NCBI GenBank assembly: GCA_002155895.1 | Contig: MUMD01000215.1 | Coordinates: 1 to 57,805, forward strand | DNA from: Streptomyces rochei | Lineage (GTDB): Bacteria; Actinomycetota; Actinomycetes; Streptomycetales; Streptomycetaceae | DNA: 57,805 bases | Reading direction: 5' to 3' | Shown here: piece after piece, positions 8,609 through 17,855 of the stretch | Layout: every line of letters begins with the position of its first letter | Position numbering within the stretch: the first letter of the stretch is position 1 | The notes under the pieces: generated by a model | The model's database searches: none | Told to the model about the DNA's origin: nothing | What the model saw: the letters and a program-made list of their open reading frames with translations, nothing else | Translations under genes and position numbers: made by a program

Positions 8609-9545
8609 GGGCACCTTCGATCTCAACCTGGCCCGCGTCTTCGTCCTGCTGTACGAGACGGGCAGCGTCACGGCGACCGCCGAGACCCTTCACGTCACCC
8701 AGCCCACGGTCAGCTACAGCCTGGGCAAGCTGCGACGGCACTTCGACGACGAGCTGTTCCGCCGCAACGGGCGCGGACTGACGCCCACGGCCGGCGCCCG
8801 GCGGCTGTACGAGCCGCTCCAGCGCGCCCTGGCGGAGATCGACGGGACGGTCCGGCAGGGCGACGCCTTCGACCCCGGCACCATGGCGGGCCGCTTCACG
8901 ATCGCCCTCTCCGACCTCGGTGAGGCGACCCTGCTGCCGAGGCTCCTCGCCGCGGCGCGCGAGCGTGCCCCCGGCGTGTCGTTCACGGTCCGCCCGTTCG
9001 ACGTGGAGGACGCCGAGAGCCAGCTGCGCCGGGGCGACCTCGACGCGTTCGTGGCGACCCCGGTGATCACCTCGCACCTGACGGTGCGCATCCCGCTCTT
9101 CAGGGAGCGCTACGTCCTGATGGTCGCCGCCGACCATCCGCGGGTGCGGGGCGACGAGGTCACCCTGCCCGACCTGGCCGCCGAGCACCACGCGACGGTC
9201 TTCGGGCCGAGCGGGCACGTCGCGCCGAGGGCGGTGCTGGCGGCGCACGGGCTGCTGGAGCGGGTGGCCGTGGACGCCACCCGCTTCTCGATGCTGCCCT
9301 ACCTGCTGGAGCAGACCGACCTGATCGCCATCGTCCCCGAGTTCGTCGGGGAGGTCTTCACCGCCTCGCACCGGGTGCGCCTGGTGCGGCTCCCCTTCGA
9401 GACCGAGCCGATCGAGATCGCGCTGTACGCGCGGCACGAGTCCTCGCGGAGCCCGGCGCAGCGGTGGCTGGTGCAGTTCATGGCGGAGGTGCTGGGCGAG
9501 CAGGTGAGCCCCGCCCAGCTGCCGCCGACCGCGTCGGTGACGTAG
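8607..9545 (+). CDS. LysR-family regulator of the benzoylformate operon
   Basis: A 312-residue LysR-type regulator starting MGTFDLNLARVFVLLYETGSV. The HTH (ETLHVTQPTVSYSLGKLR) lies within residues 15-45 and the effector-binding domain from about 90 to 295. It is divergent from the decarboxylase operon, and its start codon is buried in the palindrome at 8590-8608. No purine-rich ribosome-binding site precedes this ATG, so the mRNA may be leaderless or nearly so. An upstream ATG at 8574 adds eleven residues (MFRRRDIESLY) unlike a LysR N-terminus. The likely inducer is benzoylformate or a related aromatic acid (inference from neighbours). It ends 16 bases before the convergent methyltransferase gene. 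Confidence 0.87.
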   Translation: MGTFDLNLARVFVLLYETGSVTATAETLHVTQPTVSYSLGKLRRHFDDELFRRNGRGLTPTAGARRLYEPLQRALAEIDGTVRQGDAFDPGTMAGRFTIALSDLGEATLLPRLLAAARERAPGVSFTVRPFDVEDAESQLRRGDLDAFVATPVITSHLTVRIPLFRERYVLMVAADHPRVRGDEVTLPDLAAEHHATVFGPSGHVAPRAVLAAHGLLERVAVDATRFSMLPYLLEQTDLIAIVPEFVGEVFTASHRVRLVRLPFETEPIEIALYARHESSRSPAQRWLVQFMAEVLGEQVSPAQLPPTASVT

Positions 9546-9561
9546 CCGACGCCGGGGGAGG

Positions 9562-10377
9562 TCACGCCTTGCGGCCCACCCCGCCGAACATGGCGACCTC
9601 GGCCGGGAGTTCGCCCTCACCGGCCTCCGGGCGCCAGCGGTTGCAGGAGACCACGCCGGGCTCCAGCAGCTCGAGCCCGTCGAAGAACCGGGCCACGGCG
9701 TCCGGGGTGCGCTGGGTCAGCTTCGGCGTGCCGTGCTCGTTCCAGAAGGCCACGGCCGCGTCGACGTCGGGCATGTCCGGCCGGGTGACGGTGTGCGACA
9801 GCACCAGATGGCTGCCCGCGGGCAGTGCGTCGACCAGCCGCCGCACGATCCCGTACGCCTCCTCGTCGTCCTCGACGAAGATGACGACGCCCAGCAGCAC
9901 CAGCGCCACGGGCTCGCTCATGTCCAGCGTGCGGGAGGCGTGTTCCAGGATGGTGTCGACGTTGCGCAGGTCCTCGTCGAGGTAGTCGGTGCGCCCCTGC
10001 GGGGTGCTGGTGAGCAGGGCCTCGGCGTGCGCCAGGACGATCGGGTCGTTGTCCACGTAGACGATGCGCGACTCGGGCGCGACGCGCTGGGCGACCTCGT
10101 GGGTGTTGTCCGCGGTGGGCAGCCCGGTGCCGATGTCGAGGAACTGGCGGATGCCGCACGCGCCGGCGAGATGGCGCACCGCACGGCCCAGGAACTCGCG
10201 GTCGGCCAGGGCGTACTCGCCGATACCGGGGTGCAGCCGGCGTATCTGGTCGCCCGCCTGCTGGTCCACCGGGTAGTTGTCCTTGCCTCCCAGCCAATAG
10301 TTCCAGATGCGGGCCGTGTGGGGCTGGTCCGTCCTGATCCTCTCGTGGGCGTCGTCGACGGCGGGCGACTCGGTCAT
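9562..10377 (-). CDS. DUF574-type S-adenosylmethionine methyltransferase
   Basis: A 271-residue protein of the actinobacterial DUF574 / S-adenosyl methyltransferase family (PF04672). The typical opening is present (HTARIWNYWLGGKDNYPVD, about residues 20-38), followed by the SAM-binding loop FLDIGTGLPTADNTHE (about 79-94) and the acidic YVDNDP (about 107-112). Members are numerous in Streptomyces; substrates are mostly unknown. A GGAGG site lies about eight bases before the ATG. It stands alone, divergent from the peptidase gene. Confidence 0.85.
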   Translation of the reverse strand: MTESPAVDDAHERIRTDQPHTARIWNYWLGGKDNYPVDQQAGDQIRRLHPGIGEYALADREFLGRAVRHLAGACGIRQFLDIGTGLPTADNTHEVAQRVAPESRIVYVDNDPIVLAHAEALLTSTPQGRTDYLDEDLRNVDTILEHASRTLDMSEPVALVLLGVVIFVEDDEEAYGIVRRLVDALPAGSHLVLSHTVTRPDMPDVDAAVAFWNEHGTPKLTQRTPDAVARFFDGLELLEPGVVSCNRWRPEAGEGELPAEVAMFGGVGRKA

Positions 10378-10479
10378 GGGAAGTCCTCCGGACGGGCTGG
10401 GTGATCACTCAAGAACCAACGTAGTCCGTCGAGTTGCGCGGGGCGACGCCTCGTGGGCGGGGCCGATACGCTCACGTCC

Positions 10480-11217
10480 ATGACGGCACGCGAACCCACG
10501 ATCCTCGCCACCTCCGGAGGTCACCGCACGGGCGGGCGGACGAGGGTGGCGTTCGACGCGCTGGTGCACCACGCGGTGGACCTCTCGGGCGCGCACGGCC
10601 GGCGCCCCCGCGTCCTGTACGTGGGGACGGCGATCGGGGACGCCGAGCACTTCACCGCCCGGATGACGGAGGCGGCCCGCGTCGCCGGCTTCGACCTGAC
10701 GCCCCTTCACCTGTTCCCGATGCCCAACGTGGAGGACGTGGAGGAGACCGTGCTCGCCCAGGACGTCGTCTGGGTCATGGGCGGTTCGGTGGTCAATCTG
10801 CTGGCCGTGTGGCGTGCCCACGGCCTGGACCGGGTCATGCGCCGGGCCTGGGAGGCGGGCGTCGTGCTCAGCGGGGTGAGCGCGGGTTCCCTGTGCTGGT
10901 ACCTGGGCGGTGCGACCGACTCGTTCGGCCCCCGACTGCGCCCGGTCACCGACGCGTTGGGCTTCCTGCCCTACGGCAACGGTGTCCACTACGACGTGGA
11001 CGAGGGCCGCCGCCCGCTCGTCCACCGGCTCGTCGCCGACGGCACGCTGCCCGCCGCCCACTGCACGGACGACGGCGTGGGCCTCGTCTACCGCGGCACC
11101 GAACTGGTGGAGGCGGTGGCGGAGATGCCGGGCAAGGGCGCCTACGTGGTGCACCGCGACGGCGACCGCGCGGTGGAGGAGCGCCTGGAGCCGCGGCTGC
11201 TGCCCGGCGTGGGGTGA
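10480..11217 (+). CDS. Peptidase S51 (dipeptidase E-like) family protein
   Basis: A 245-residue protein of the S51 family (peptidase E / cyanophycinase fold). The nucleophile motif GVSAGSLCW (about residues 133-141) carries the catalytic Ser, and an upstream VMGGSVVNLL segment is also family-typical. PepE cleaves dipeptides starting with Asp; the substrate here is unproven. No signal peptide, so cytoplasmic. I chose the internal ATG at 10480 (MTAREPTILATSGG), which aligns with the family N-terminus; a GTG-type start nine codons upstream is open but less likely. No operon partner. Confidence 0.8.
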   Translation: MTAREPTILATSGGHRTGGRTRVAFDALVHHAVDLSGAHGRRPRVLYVGTAIGDAEHFTARMTEAARVAGFDLTPLHLFPMPNVEDVEETVLAQDVVWVMGGSVVNLLAVWRAHGLDRVMRRAWEAGVVLSGVSAGSLCWYLGGATDSFGPRLRPVTDALGFLPYGNGVHYDVDEGRRPLVHRLVADGTLPAAHCTDDGVGLVYRGTELVEAVAEMPGKGAYVVHRDGDRAVEERLEPRLLPGVG

Positions 11218-11330
11218 CCCGGCCGGGCCGGGCCGGAACGGGCCGGCGACGGACACGGTCCCGCTCCCTCGCGTGCCGACACCGGGACGTGTACGTGTTT
11301 GGTCCCGCGGCGAGGGGCAAGGCGGTGTCC

Positions 11331-11759
11331 ATGAGCGATCCGAACAAGGACACCAATCAGAAGCGCACGACCACCCGGACCGCCGAGGTCAAGGCCCGCG
11401 GCGCCGCGGACAAGGCGACCGCGCCCGCCGCCAAGGCCACGAAGGCCGCGTCGGACAAGGCCGGTGACGCCGCGTCAGCGGCCAGGTCCGGCGCCCGGCG
11501 TTCGGCCGAGGCCGCGAGCGGAGCCGTGCAGACGGCGGCCAAGGGCGTCGAAGTCGGACGCCAGGCGGTCGTCACCACCTCGGAGCACGTGGCGGCCACC
11601 GCCAAGACGGCGTGGACGGTCATCGCCCACCGCAAGCTGGTCGCCGCGGGCGTGGGCGCCGGCATCACCGCGCTGAGCGCCGCCTCGTACGCGGTGGGCC
11701 GCCGCGCGGGACGCAGCACCCACGGCCCCCTCACCCGGCTCACCGGCGGCCGGATCTGA
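11331..11759 (+). CDS. Ala/Lys-rich protein with C-terminal membrane segment
   Basis: A 142-residue protein. Residues 1-100 are a low-complexity, helical Ala/Lys/Thr repeat region (units such as KATAPAAKATKAASDKAG) resembling apolipoprotein-, LEA- or phasin-like helices. A short hydrophobic stretch, [21 protein letters not shown], sits near 101-121, ahead of a basic tail. The plus-strand frame has strong third-position G/C bias, so it is very likely real. I do not recognise a specific family. Its 3' 285 bases are overlapped on the other strand by the run-on end of the MOSC ORF. Confidence 0.65.
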   Translation: MSDPNKDTNQKRTTTRTAEVKARGAADKATAPAAKATKAASDKAGDAASAARSGARRSAEAASGAVQTAAKGVEVGRQAVVTTSEHVAATAKTAWTVIAHRKLVAAGVGAGITALSAASYAVGRRAGRSTHGPLTRLTGGRI

Positions 11760-12293
11760 CGCCGGCCGGCCACGCCCGCCGGCTCCGGCGGCCCCGCCCG
11801 GCGCGTCGACCACCTCGAACGTCGCGGGGCCGACGGTGAGCACACCGTCGCTCAACGGCGTGCACCGTACGCCGCCCCCGCCGCGCAGCGCCCGCTGTGC
11901 GCCCGGGCCGACGGTGACGTCCATCCACGCGCAGGGCCGCGCGGGACGGTTGACGGCGAACAGGACCGGGCCGCCGCCGCAGTCGAGGGCGATCCGGGCG
12001 CCGACCAGGGCGTCGATGTCCACGCCCCGGAGCAGGACGTTGCGCCGGGTGTGCCGGAGGTCGGCGCCCGGCGCGATGTCCCGGGGCAGCCTCTCCGCGG
12101 CCATGAGGGTAACGGACGCGTCCCGGTGCGCCGGCCGGCCGTAGTACCGGTCGCCGACCAGTCCGAGGCCCGCGCGCACCTCGACGCGGTCCACGCGTTC
12201 GTCGGCGGGACCGGGCGAGGGGCCGTCCGCGGGGCGCCCGGCCAGTCGGTGTGCGGGCGAGACCAGCAGTTGCAGTACCTCCACCTCGGTCAT
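11475..12293 (-). CDS. MOSC-domain protein with anomalous run-on C-terminus
   Basis: The first roughly 175 residues, from [16 protein letters not shown] at 12293, are a compact MOSC (molybdenum-cofactor sulfurase C-terminal) domain. Visible features are [14 protein letters not shown], a [10 protein letters not shown] segment and the Cys-bearing [11 protein letters not shown] followed by [19 protein letters not shown] proteins bind metal-sulfur cargo. The domain should end near nucleotide 11770, but no stop occurs and the frame runs another 98 codons antisense to the Ala/Lys-rich gene, with Gly/Arg-rich sequence and relaxed third positions. A shifted frame has a TGA within about 10-20 codons, so a frameshift near the end is likely. 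Confidence 0.65.
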   Translation of the reverse strand: MTEVEVLQLLVSPAHRLAGRPADGPSPGPADERVDRVEVRAGLGLVGDRYYGRPAHRDASVTLMAAERLPRDIAPGADLRHTRRNVLLRGVDIDALVGARIALDCGGGPVLFAVNRPARPCAWMDVTVGPGAQRALRGGGGVRCTPLSDGVLTVGPATFEVVDAPGGAAGAGGRGRPASDPAAGEPGEGAVGAASRAAAHRVRGGAQRGDAGAHARGDQLAVGDDRPRRLGGGRHVLRGGDDRLASDFDALGRRLHGSARGLGRTPGAGPGR

Positions 12294-12392
12294 GCGTTCA
12301 CCGTAACCGGGACCCTCACCTCGGGCACCGTCGGCCGGACAGGGGAAGATGGGACAGCGAGCAAGTCCCGACCGACGCGGAGGAGTGGGCGC

Positions 12393-14033
12393 ATGCAGCA
12401 CGACCGAGCCGGGAAGCCGGCCGGCCCCGAGGATCTGATCGACGTCGCCCGGCTGGTGACGGCGTACTACGCCCTGCGCCCGGACCCGTCCGAGCCCGGC
12501 CAGCGCGTCGCCTTCGGCACCTCGGGCCACCGGGGCTCGTCACTGGCGGCCGCCTTCAACGACGATCACATCGCCGCCACCAGCCAGGCCATCTGCGAGT
12601 ACCGTGCCGCGCGGGGCACCGACGGCCCGCTCTTCCTGGGCGCCGACACCCACGCGCTGTCCGAGCCGGCCCGGATCACCGCGCTGGAGGTGTTCGCGGC
12701 CAACGACGTCACCGTCCTGATCGACGCCGCGGACGGCTACACCCCCACCCCGGCGGTCTCCCACGCGATCCTCACCCACAACCGGGGCCGCACCTCGGGC
12801 CTCGCCGACGGCGTGGTCGTCACCCCCTCGCACAACCCGCCCTCCGACGGCGGCTTCAAGTACAACCCGCCCAGCGGCGGCCCGGCCGGCTCCGACGCCA
12901 CCTCCTGGATCCAGGACCGCGCCAACGAGATCATCGCCGCCGGGCTGAAGGACGTACGACGCATCCCCTACGCCCGGGCCCTCGCCGCTCCCGGCACCGG
13001 GCGCCACGACTTCCTCGACGCCTACGTCAGCGACCTGCCGGGCGTCCTGGACCTCGACGCGATCCGGTCGGCGGGCGTGCGCATCGGCGCCGACCCGCTC
13101 GGCGGCGCCTCCGTCGCCTACTGGGGACGCATCGCCGAACAGCACCGCCTCGACCTGACGGTCGTCAACCCGCTCACCGACCCCACCTGGCGCTTCATGA
13201 CGCTGGACTGGGACGGCAAGATCCGCATGGACTGCTCGTCGCCGCACGCCATGGCCTCGCTCATCGAGCGGCGCGACCGCTTCACCATCGCCACCGGCAA
13301 CGACGCCGACGCCGACCGGCACGGCATCGTCACCCCCGACGCCGGGCTGATGAACCCCAACCACTACCTCGCCACCGCCATCGCCTACCTCTACGCCCAC
13401 CGCACCGACTGGCCCGCCGACGCCGGCGTCGGCAAGACGCTGGTCTCCTCCGGCATGATCGACCGGGTCGCCGCCGACCTCGGCCGGCCGCTCGTGGAGG
13501 TGCCCGTCGGCTTCAAGTGGTTCGTGGACGGACTGGTCGACGGCACGCTCGGCTTCGGCGGCGAGGAGTCCGCCGGCGCCTCCTTCCTGCGCCGGGACGG
13601 CTCGGTGTGGACGACGGACAAGGACGGCATCATCCTGGCCCTCCTCGCCTCCGAGATCACCGCCGTCACCGGGAAGACGCCGTCCGAGCACTACGCCGGC
13701 CTCACCGCCCGCTTCGGCGACCCGGCCTACGCCCGCATCGACGCCCCGGCCACCCGCGAGGAGAAGGCGCGCCTGGCCAAGCTGTCCCCGGCACAGGTCA
13801 CCGCCGACACGCTCGCCGGAGAACCGGTCACGGCGGTGCTCACCGAAGCCCCGGGCAACGGGGCGGCCATCGGCGGCATCAAGGTGACCACCGAGAACGC
13901 CTGGTTCGCCGCGCGTCCCTCCGGCACCGAGGACGTCTACAAGATCTACGGGGAGTCGTTCCTCGGCGCGGACCACCTGCGCCGGGTGCAGGAGGAGGCC
14001 AAGGGCGTCGTCCTCGGCGCCCTCGGCGGCTGA
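12393..14033 (+). CDS. pgm: Phosphoglucomutase (alpha-D-glucose phosphate-specific)
   Basis: A 546-residue phosphohexomutase interconverting glucose 1-phosphate and glucose 6-phosphate, linking glycolysis with glycogen, trehalose and cell-wall sugar synthesis. The catalytic phosphoserine loop is [11 protein letters not shown] (Ser146), the Mg-binding loop NDADADRHG, the sugar-binding loop GEESAGAS and the C-terminal phosphate-binding loop [10 protein letters not shown]. Full length for the bacterial alpha-PGM family. GCGGAGGAG lies eight bases before the ATG; the open frame further upstream is antisense to the MOSC gene. Monocistronic, ending at a shared hairpin. Confidence 0.95.
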   Translation: MQHDRAGKPAGPEDLIDVARLVTAYYALRPDPSEPGQRVAFGTSGHRGSSLAAAFNDDHIAATSQAICEYRAARGTDGPLFLGADTHALSEPARITALEVFAANDVTVLIDAADGYTPTPAVSHAILTHNRGRTSGLADGVVVTPSHNPPSDGGFKYNPPSGGPAGSDATSWIQDRANEIIAAGLKDVRRIPYARALAAPGTGRHDFLDAYVSDLPGVLDLDAIRSAGVRIGADPLGGASVAYWGRIAEQHRLDLTVVNPLTDPTWRFMTLDWDGKIRMDCSSPHAMASLIERRDRFTIATGNDADADRHGIVTPDAGLMNPNHYLATAIAYLYAHRTDWPADAGVGKTLVSSGMIDRVAADLGRPLVEVPVGFKWFVDGLVDGTLGFGGEESAGASFLRRDGSVWTTDKDGIILALLASEITAVTGKTPSEHYAGLTARFGDPAYARIDAPATREEKARLAKLSPAQVTADTLAGEPVTAVLTEAPGNGAAIGGIKVTTENAWFAARPSGTEDVYKIYGESFLGADHLRRVQEEAKGVVLGALGG

Positions 14034-14050
14034 CCCCCTGCCGTACGCCG

Positions 14051-14085
14051 CCCCGGGCCGGTCACAGCCCCCGACCGGCCCGGGG
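14051..14085. terminator. Bidirectional hairpin between pgm and the P450 gene
   Basis: Perfect 13-bp stem (CCCCGGGCCGGTC with its complement) around a nine-base loop, starting 18 bases after the pgm stop and including the P450 stop codon. Serves convergent transcripts. Confidence 0.75.
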
Positions 14086-15270
14086 GAGCGCCACGGTCAG
14101 CCCGCGGATCTCGTAACCGCCGATCGCCTCCCGGAAGGCGACGCGCGGCTCCCCGCTCATGCGGACGCCCTCCAGGGCGAACAGACGGCTGAGGAAGACG
14201 TCGGTCTCCAGCAGGGCGATGTGCGCCCCCGGACACCGGTGCGGGCCGTCACCGAAGGAGAGCCCCGCCCCCACCTCGCCGGCGCGGTCGGGCCGGACGC
14301 ACAGCGGCTCCTCGCCCACCGCGCTCGGGTCGGCGTTGGCGTCGTCCAGCAGCAGCGCCACGTGCTCGCCGGGGCGCACGGTCACCGGTCCGTCCGGGCA
14401 GGCGAGCTCCACCGCCTCGGTCGCCCGCCGCCGCAACTCGCCGATCACCGGCTCCAGCCGCAGCAGTTCCCGCAGGACGTTCAGGCGCCCCGCCTCGTCC
14501 GAGGCGCGGTACCGGGCCAGCAGTCCGGCGTCGGAGAACAGGTGCCAGGCGGCCAGGCAGACGAACTCGCGCGTGGTGACCATGCCGGCCGCGGCGAACG
14601 TCAGGCACTCACCGAGGATCTCCGCGTCCGAACATCCCTCCGCGATCAGGTGGGAGATCAGGTCGTCGTGCTCGTGGCGACGGTGCGCGCGGATGGCGGG
14701 GCGGACGTCGGCCAGGTGGATGCGGAGCCAGTTGGCGTTCTGCCGCACCAGCCAGTACAGGCCCCGCGCGCTGGTCAGTCCCGGCTCCCCGAACTCCTCG
14801 GGGAAGAACCGCTCCAGCCTGCGGCGGATGCCGGGCCGGCCGTACCGCAGTCCGACGACCTCGCTCACCACGCCGATGGCCAGCTCGAAGGCCAGGTCGG
14901 AGAGCGGGGCCCGGCCCGCCGCCCGCAGCACGTCCAGCTGTTCCTCGGCGATGCGCACCATCAGGTCGCGGTAGTGCTCGTCCACGCGGCGCGGAGTGAA
15001 GAAGCGCGCGGTCTGCCGCCGGTGCTCCCGGTGCTCGGGGCCGTCCCGGTACAGCACCGGCCGGCGCACGCGCGGCGGCAGCTTCTCCACCGTCTCGACG
15101 CCGAGACCGGCCTGTACGGTGCCGGGGGCGCGCAGCAGCGCACGCGCGACCTCGTAATCGTGCACCTGCCACGTCCCGTCCGCCGCGCGGCTGACCGGGC
15201 ACGTCGGCCGCGCCCGTCCCCGGTCGGCCTTGCGCGCGGAGTCCGCCGCCCCCTGTCCGCCGTGCACCAC
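14062..15270 (-). CDS. Cytochrome P450
   Basis: A 402-residue soluble bacterial P450. The heme-thiolate motif is FGDGPHRCPGAHIA (Cys about 346), the K-helix ExxR is in RELLRLEP and the I-helix reads AAAGMVTTRE. It is likely to hydroxylate a small lipophilic molecule with electrons from ferredoxin, but no ferredoxin gene is adjacent. I chose GTG 15270, with GGGGAGG eight bases upstream; the N-terminus then has the Cys-Pro-containing PTCPVSRAADG. It follows the LysR gene on the same strand after 73 bases, so the two may be cotranscribed. Subfamily and substrate not recognised. Confidence 0.87.
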   Translation of the reverse strand: MVHGGQGAADSARKADRGRARPTCPVSRAADGTWQVHDYEVARALLRAPGTVQAGLGVETVEKLPPRVRRPVLYRDGPEHREHRRQTARFFTPRRVDEHYRDLMVRIAEEQLDVLRAAGRAPLSDLAFELAIGVVSEVVGLRYGRPGIRRRLERFFPEEFGEPGLTSARGLYWLVRQNANWLRIHLADVRPAIRAHRRHEHDDLISHLIAEGCSDAEILGECLTFAAAGMVTTREFVCLAAWHLFSDAGLLARYRASDEAGRLNVLRELLRLEPVIGELRRRATEAVELACPDGPVTVRPGEHVALLLDDANADPSAVGEEPLCVRPDRAGEVGAGLSFGDGPHRCPGAHIALLETDVFLSRLFALEGVRMSGEPRVAFREAIGGYEIRGLTVALPRAGRGL

Positions 15271-15343
15271 GACACACCCCTCCCCGGAGTCCGGCCCCGC
15301 GCGGCCCCGGTGACCGCGCGGCCCGGCCGGCGCCCTCACAGGA

Positions 15344-16381
15344 TCAGTCCGGCACCGGCCCGTGACCACCCCTCGAATCCGCCGAGTCGGGCGCTGTCCC
15401 GGTCCGGGGGCGGGGGCGGGTGCGCCCGTGTGCCCGGTGGGCCCGCAGCGCCCACGGGGGCGCCCAGACCTCCCCGTCCGGGCGCCCCGGCGGCAGCGAC
15501 GCGAGATGGGCGCGTAGCTCCGCGAGCGCGGGGTGCGGATTGTCGGCGTGCCAGAGCAGGGAGTGCGGGTAGACGGGCGTCGGATCCCGCAGCGGGATGC
15601 GCCGCAGCCCGTGGACGGCGGGCCGGACGAGCGGTGTCCGGTCGCTGAGGAAGGTCGCGGCCGTCGAGGACCCGGCGATGGTGGCGAGCATGTCCTCGAC
15701 GCCGAAGTTCGGCCCCCTGGTGTCGAGGGTGAGCCCGAACTCGGCGGCGAGGGCGTCGTAGTAGGCGGTCCACTCGGTGCCCGGCACGTTCCCCGGCATC
15801 CAGACCCGCCGGCCGGCGAGGAGGGCCGGGGTGATCTCCGCTGCCGTCGCGAACGGGTGGGCGGGACCGGTGACCAGGTGCAGCGGCTCCTCGAACAGGG
15901 GCGTGGCCCGGATGCCGTGCGGCAGTTCGAATCCCGGCATCGTGACGCAGCGGAAGGACGCGTCGACCGCCCCCGACAGCAGGGCGCCGACGGCCGCCCG
16001 TACGTCGGTCAGGGTGACGACGTCGAGACCCACGCCGGGACGGGCGCGGTGGAAGTCGCGCAGCACGCCCGCGGTGGCGGCCCGTCTGCCGATCACGTCC
16101 ACCCGCAGCGGACGCCGTCCGGGCCGCACCGAGGCGACCGCCCGCTCCTCGGCGTCGAGCAGCGCCCGCGCGTGCGGGAGGAACGCCTGTCCTTCGGCGG
16201 TGAGCCGCACCCCTCGCGCGGTGCGGGTGAACAAGGACACGCCCAGGCTCTTCTCCAGTGCGGCGACGCGCTTGGAGACCGCCTGCTGGGTGACCGCCAG
16301 CAGGTCGGCGGCGATCTGGAGCTGCCCCGCCTCCGCAGCGGTGACGAAGGTGCGAACGGCGAGGAGATCCACGTCCGCCAT
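15344..16381 (-). CDS. LysR-family transcriptional regulator
   Basis: A 345-residue LysR-type regulator. The HTH domain spans residues 1-60, starting MADVDLLAVRTFVTAAEAGQ, with AADLLAVTQQAVSKRVAALE as recognition region. The co-inducer domain extends to about 295, followed by a charged Arg/Pro-rich tail of some 45 residues. It is divergent from the methyltransferase gene (102-base gap) and upstream of the P450 on its own strand; either may be its target. The ribosome-binding site is poor, and I did not find a convincing T-N11-A box in the gap. Confidence 0.85.
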   Translation of the reverse strand: MADVDLLAVRTFVTAAEAGQLQIAADLLAVTQQAVSKRVAALEKSLGVSLFTRTARGVRLTAEGQAFLPHARALLDAEERAVASVRPGRRPLRVDVIGRRAATAGVLRDFHRARPGVGLDVVTLTDVRAAVGALLSGAVDASFRCVTMPGFELPHGIRATPLFEEPLHLVTGPAHPFATAAEITPALLAGRRVWMPGNVPGTEWTAYYDALAAEFGLTLDTRGPNFGVEDMLATIAGSSTAATFLSDRTPLVRPAVHGLRRIPLRDPTPVYPHSLLWHADNPHPALAELRAHLASLPPGRPDGEVWAPPWALRAHRAHGRTRPRPRTGTAPDSADSRGGHGPVPD

Positions 16382-16483
16382 CCTAGGAGGACGCGCCCCG
16401 GCCTCCCTCCGGGGCGGGCCGCCCGGAAGGGAGGGCCGGGAAATGGCGTGCACCGGGCCGGACGACCGTGCGAGGCTCCGCCG

Positions 16484-17221
16484 ATGGACCGACAGCAGAT
16501 CTCCCGACTCGCCCACGCCGACCACCCGATCGCGGCTCCGCTGGACGACGCGTCGGTACGCGGGCTCCTGGCCCGCGCCGTCCCGCGCGGCGACGCACGC
16601 GTCCTCGACCTGGGCTGCGGCGGCGGCGAGTGGCTGCTGCGCGCCCTCACCGAGCATCCGCGGCTGACGGCGGAGGGCGTGGACGTCTCCGAGGTCCCGC
16701 TCGCCCACGCCCGCGCGGCCGCGGACCGGCTCGGTGTGACGGACCGCCTCGTCCTGCACCACGAGGACGCCGCGCGGTTCACCGCGCCCCACCGCTTCGA
16801 CCTGGTCCTGTGCGTCGGTTCCACCCACGCCTTCGGCGGGCTGCCCGCCGCCCTGGCGGCCGCGCGCGAGCACCTGGCGCCGGGCGGCCGGGTCCTGGTC
16901 GGCGACGGCTTCTGGGACGGCGAACCGTCCGCCGAGGCCGTCGGGATGCTGGGGGACCTCACCGATCTCGCCACCACGCTGGACCGGGTCGTCGCCGACG
17001 GCTGGACCCCGGTCGGCGGGCACCTCAGCACCCGCCGGGAACTCGACGACTACGAGTGGTCCTGGACCGGGTCGCTGGCCTCCTGGGCCCTGGACCACCC
17101 CGCCCACCCCGACAGCGCGCAGGCACTCGAGGCGGCCACCGTCCACCGTGACTCGTGGCTGCGCGGGTACCGGGACGTCCTGGGCTTCGTCTGCCTCGTC
17201 CTGCGGCCGACCGCTCCGTAG
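16484..17221 (+). CDS. Class I SAM-dependent methyltransferase
   Basis: A 245-residue methyltransferase. Motif I is VLDLGCGGGEWLLRAL (about residues 40-55), the acidic residue ending strand 2 is in GVDVSEVPL, and motif III/IV is FDLVLCVGSTHAFGG. A later LAPGGRVLVGDGFW stretch is typical of the fold. The start has GAGG upstream. It is divergent from a LysR gene, which may control it. Substrate unknown. Confidence 0.8.
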   Translation: MDRQQISRLAHADHPIAAPLDDASVRGLLARAVPRGDARVLDLGCGGGEWLLRALTEHPRLTAEGVDVSEVPLAHARAAADRLGVTDRLVLHHEDAARFTAPHRFDLVLCVGSTHAFGGLPAALAAAREHLAPGGRVLVGDGFWDGEPSAEAVGMLGDLTDLATTLDRVVADGWTPVGGHLSTRRELDDYEWSWTGSLASWALDHPAHPDSAQALEAATVHRDSWLRGYRDVLGFVCLVLRPTAP

Positions 17222-17335
17222 CGACGCCGCGACGGAAGGTGACACGGACGCGGACCGATGTCGGGTCCGATGTTTCCCGGATTCGTGGGTAGACGGCTGG
17301 GGTGACGGTCGAGGCTCAGGAAGAGGGCGGATCGA

Positions 17336-17809
17336 ATGAACGGGGCTGCCCACGACGGGGACCGGCGGCCGGGACTGACGCCGCTCAGGGTCTCGGCGCA
17401 GTACGAGGGACGTCCCGGCGACATCGCTCGGGGCCGGGAGCTGGCGCGTGGCTTCCTGGCACGGGTGCGGTCCGTGCGGCAGCGGCCGGTGCCCGACCGC
17501 GCGGCGGACCTGGTGCAACTGGTGGTCAGCGAACTGCTGACCAACGCCTGCAAGTACGCGCCCGGCCCGTCGCTCGTCGACCTCGAGCTGGCCGAGGACC
17601 GGGTGGAGGTCACGGTGTGGGACAGCGATCCGGTGCTGCCGGTGGCGGAGCGGGCGGACCCGGGCCGGATCGGGAGCCACGGGCTGGAGATCGTGCTGTC
17701 CGTCTGCCAGGACTTCGAGGTGCGCCGGGAGCCCGTCGGCAAGCGGATGCGGGCCGCGGTACGGCTCGCCGACGACCGAGGCGGTCCGGCCCTCGGCCGC
17801 GCCTCCTGA
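17336..17809 (+). CDS. ATP-binding anti-sigma-factor-type kinase (HATPase_c, RsbW-like)
   Basis: A 157-residue stand-alone GHKL ATPase of the Streptomyces RsbW-like group. The N-box reads LVVSELLTNACKYAPG (about residues 63-78), followed by VTVWDSDP (the D-x-G-like region) and GSHGLEIVLSVC (G-box). Such proteins bind or phosphorylate STAS anti-sigma-factor antagonists or hold sigma factors. A GAAGAGGGCGG site precedes the ATG. A PP2C phosphatase that could be the opposing enzyme is encoded about 900 bases downstream on the same strand; no sigma or STAS gene is adjacent. Confidence 0.82.
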   Translation: MNGAAHDGDRRPGLTPLRVSAQYEGRPGDIARGRELARGFLARVRSVRQRPVPDRAADLVQLVVSELLTNACKYAPGPSLVDLELAEDRVEVTVWDSDPVLPVAERADPGRIGSHGLEIVLSVCQDFEVRREPVGKRMRAAVRLADDRGGPALGRAS

Positions 17810-17855
17810 CCGGCCCGCCGCCCGTGGGGCGGGGGACGGCCGGGGCCTCACGGCC

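Noticed and set aside
5208-8923. Long plus-strand frames antisense to the aldehyde dehydrogenase and decarboxylase
   Set aside because: High-GC shadow frames; the minus-strand genes carry clear catalytic motifs and ribosome-binding sites.
16394-16416. CGCCCCGG-N7-CCGGGGCG inverted repeat between the third LysR gene and the methyltransferase
   Set aside because: Pure G/C arms are expected by chance at this base composition, and it lacks the T-N11-A core of a LysR site.
17260-17300. Stress-sigma (SigB-like) promoter GTTT...GGGTA ahead of the HATPase gene
   Set aside because: The spacing between GTTT and GGGTA is 11 bases, shorter than the 14-16 expected, and no other GNNT fits.
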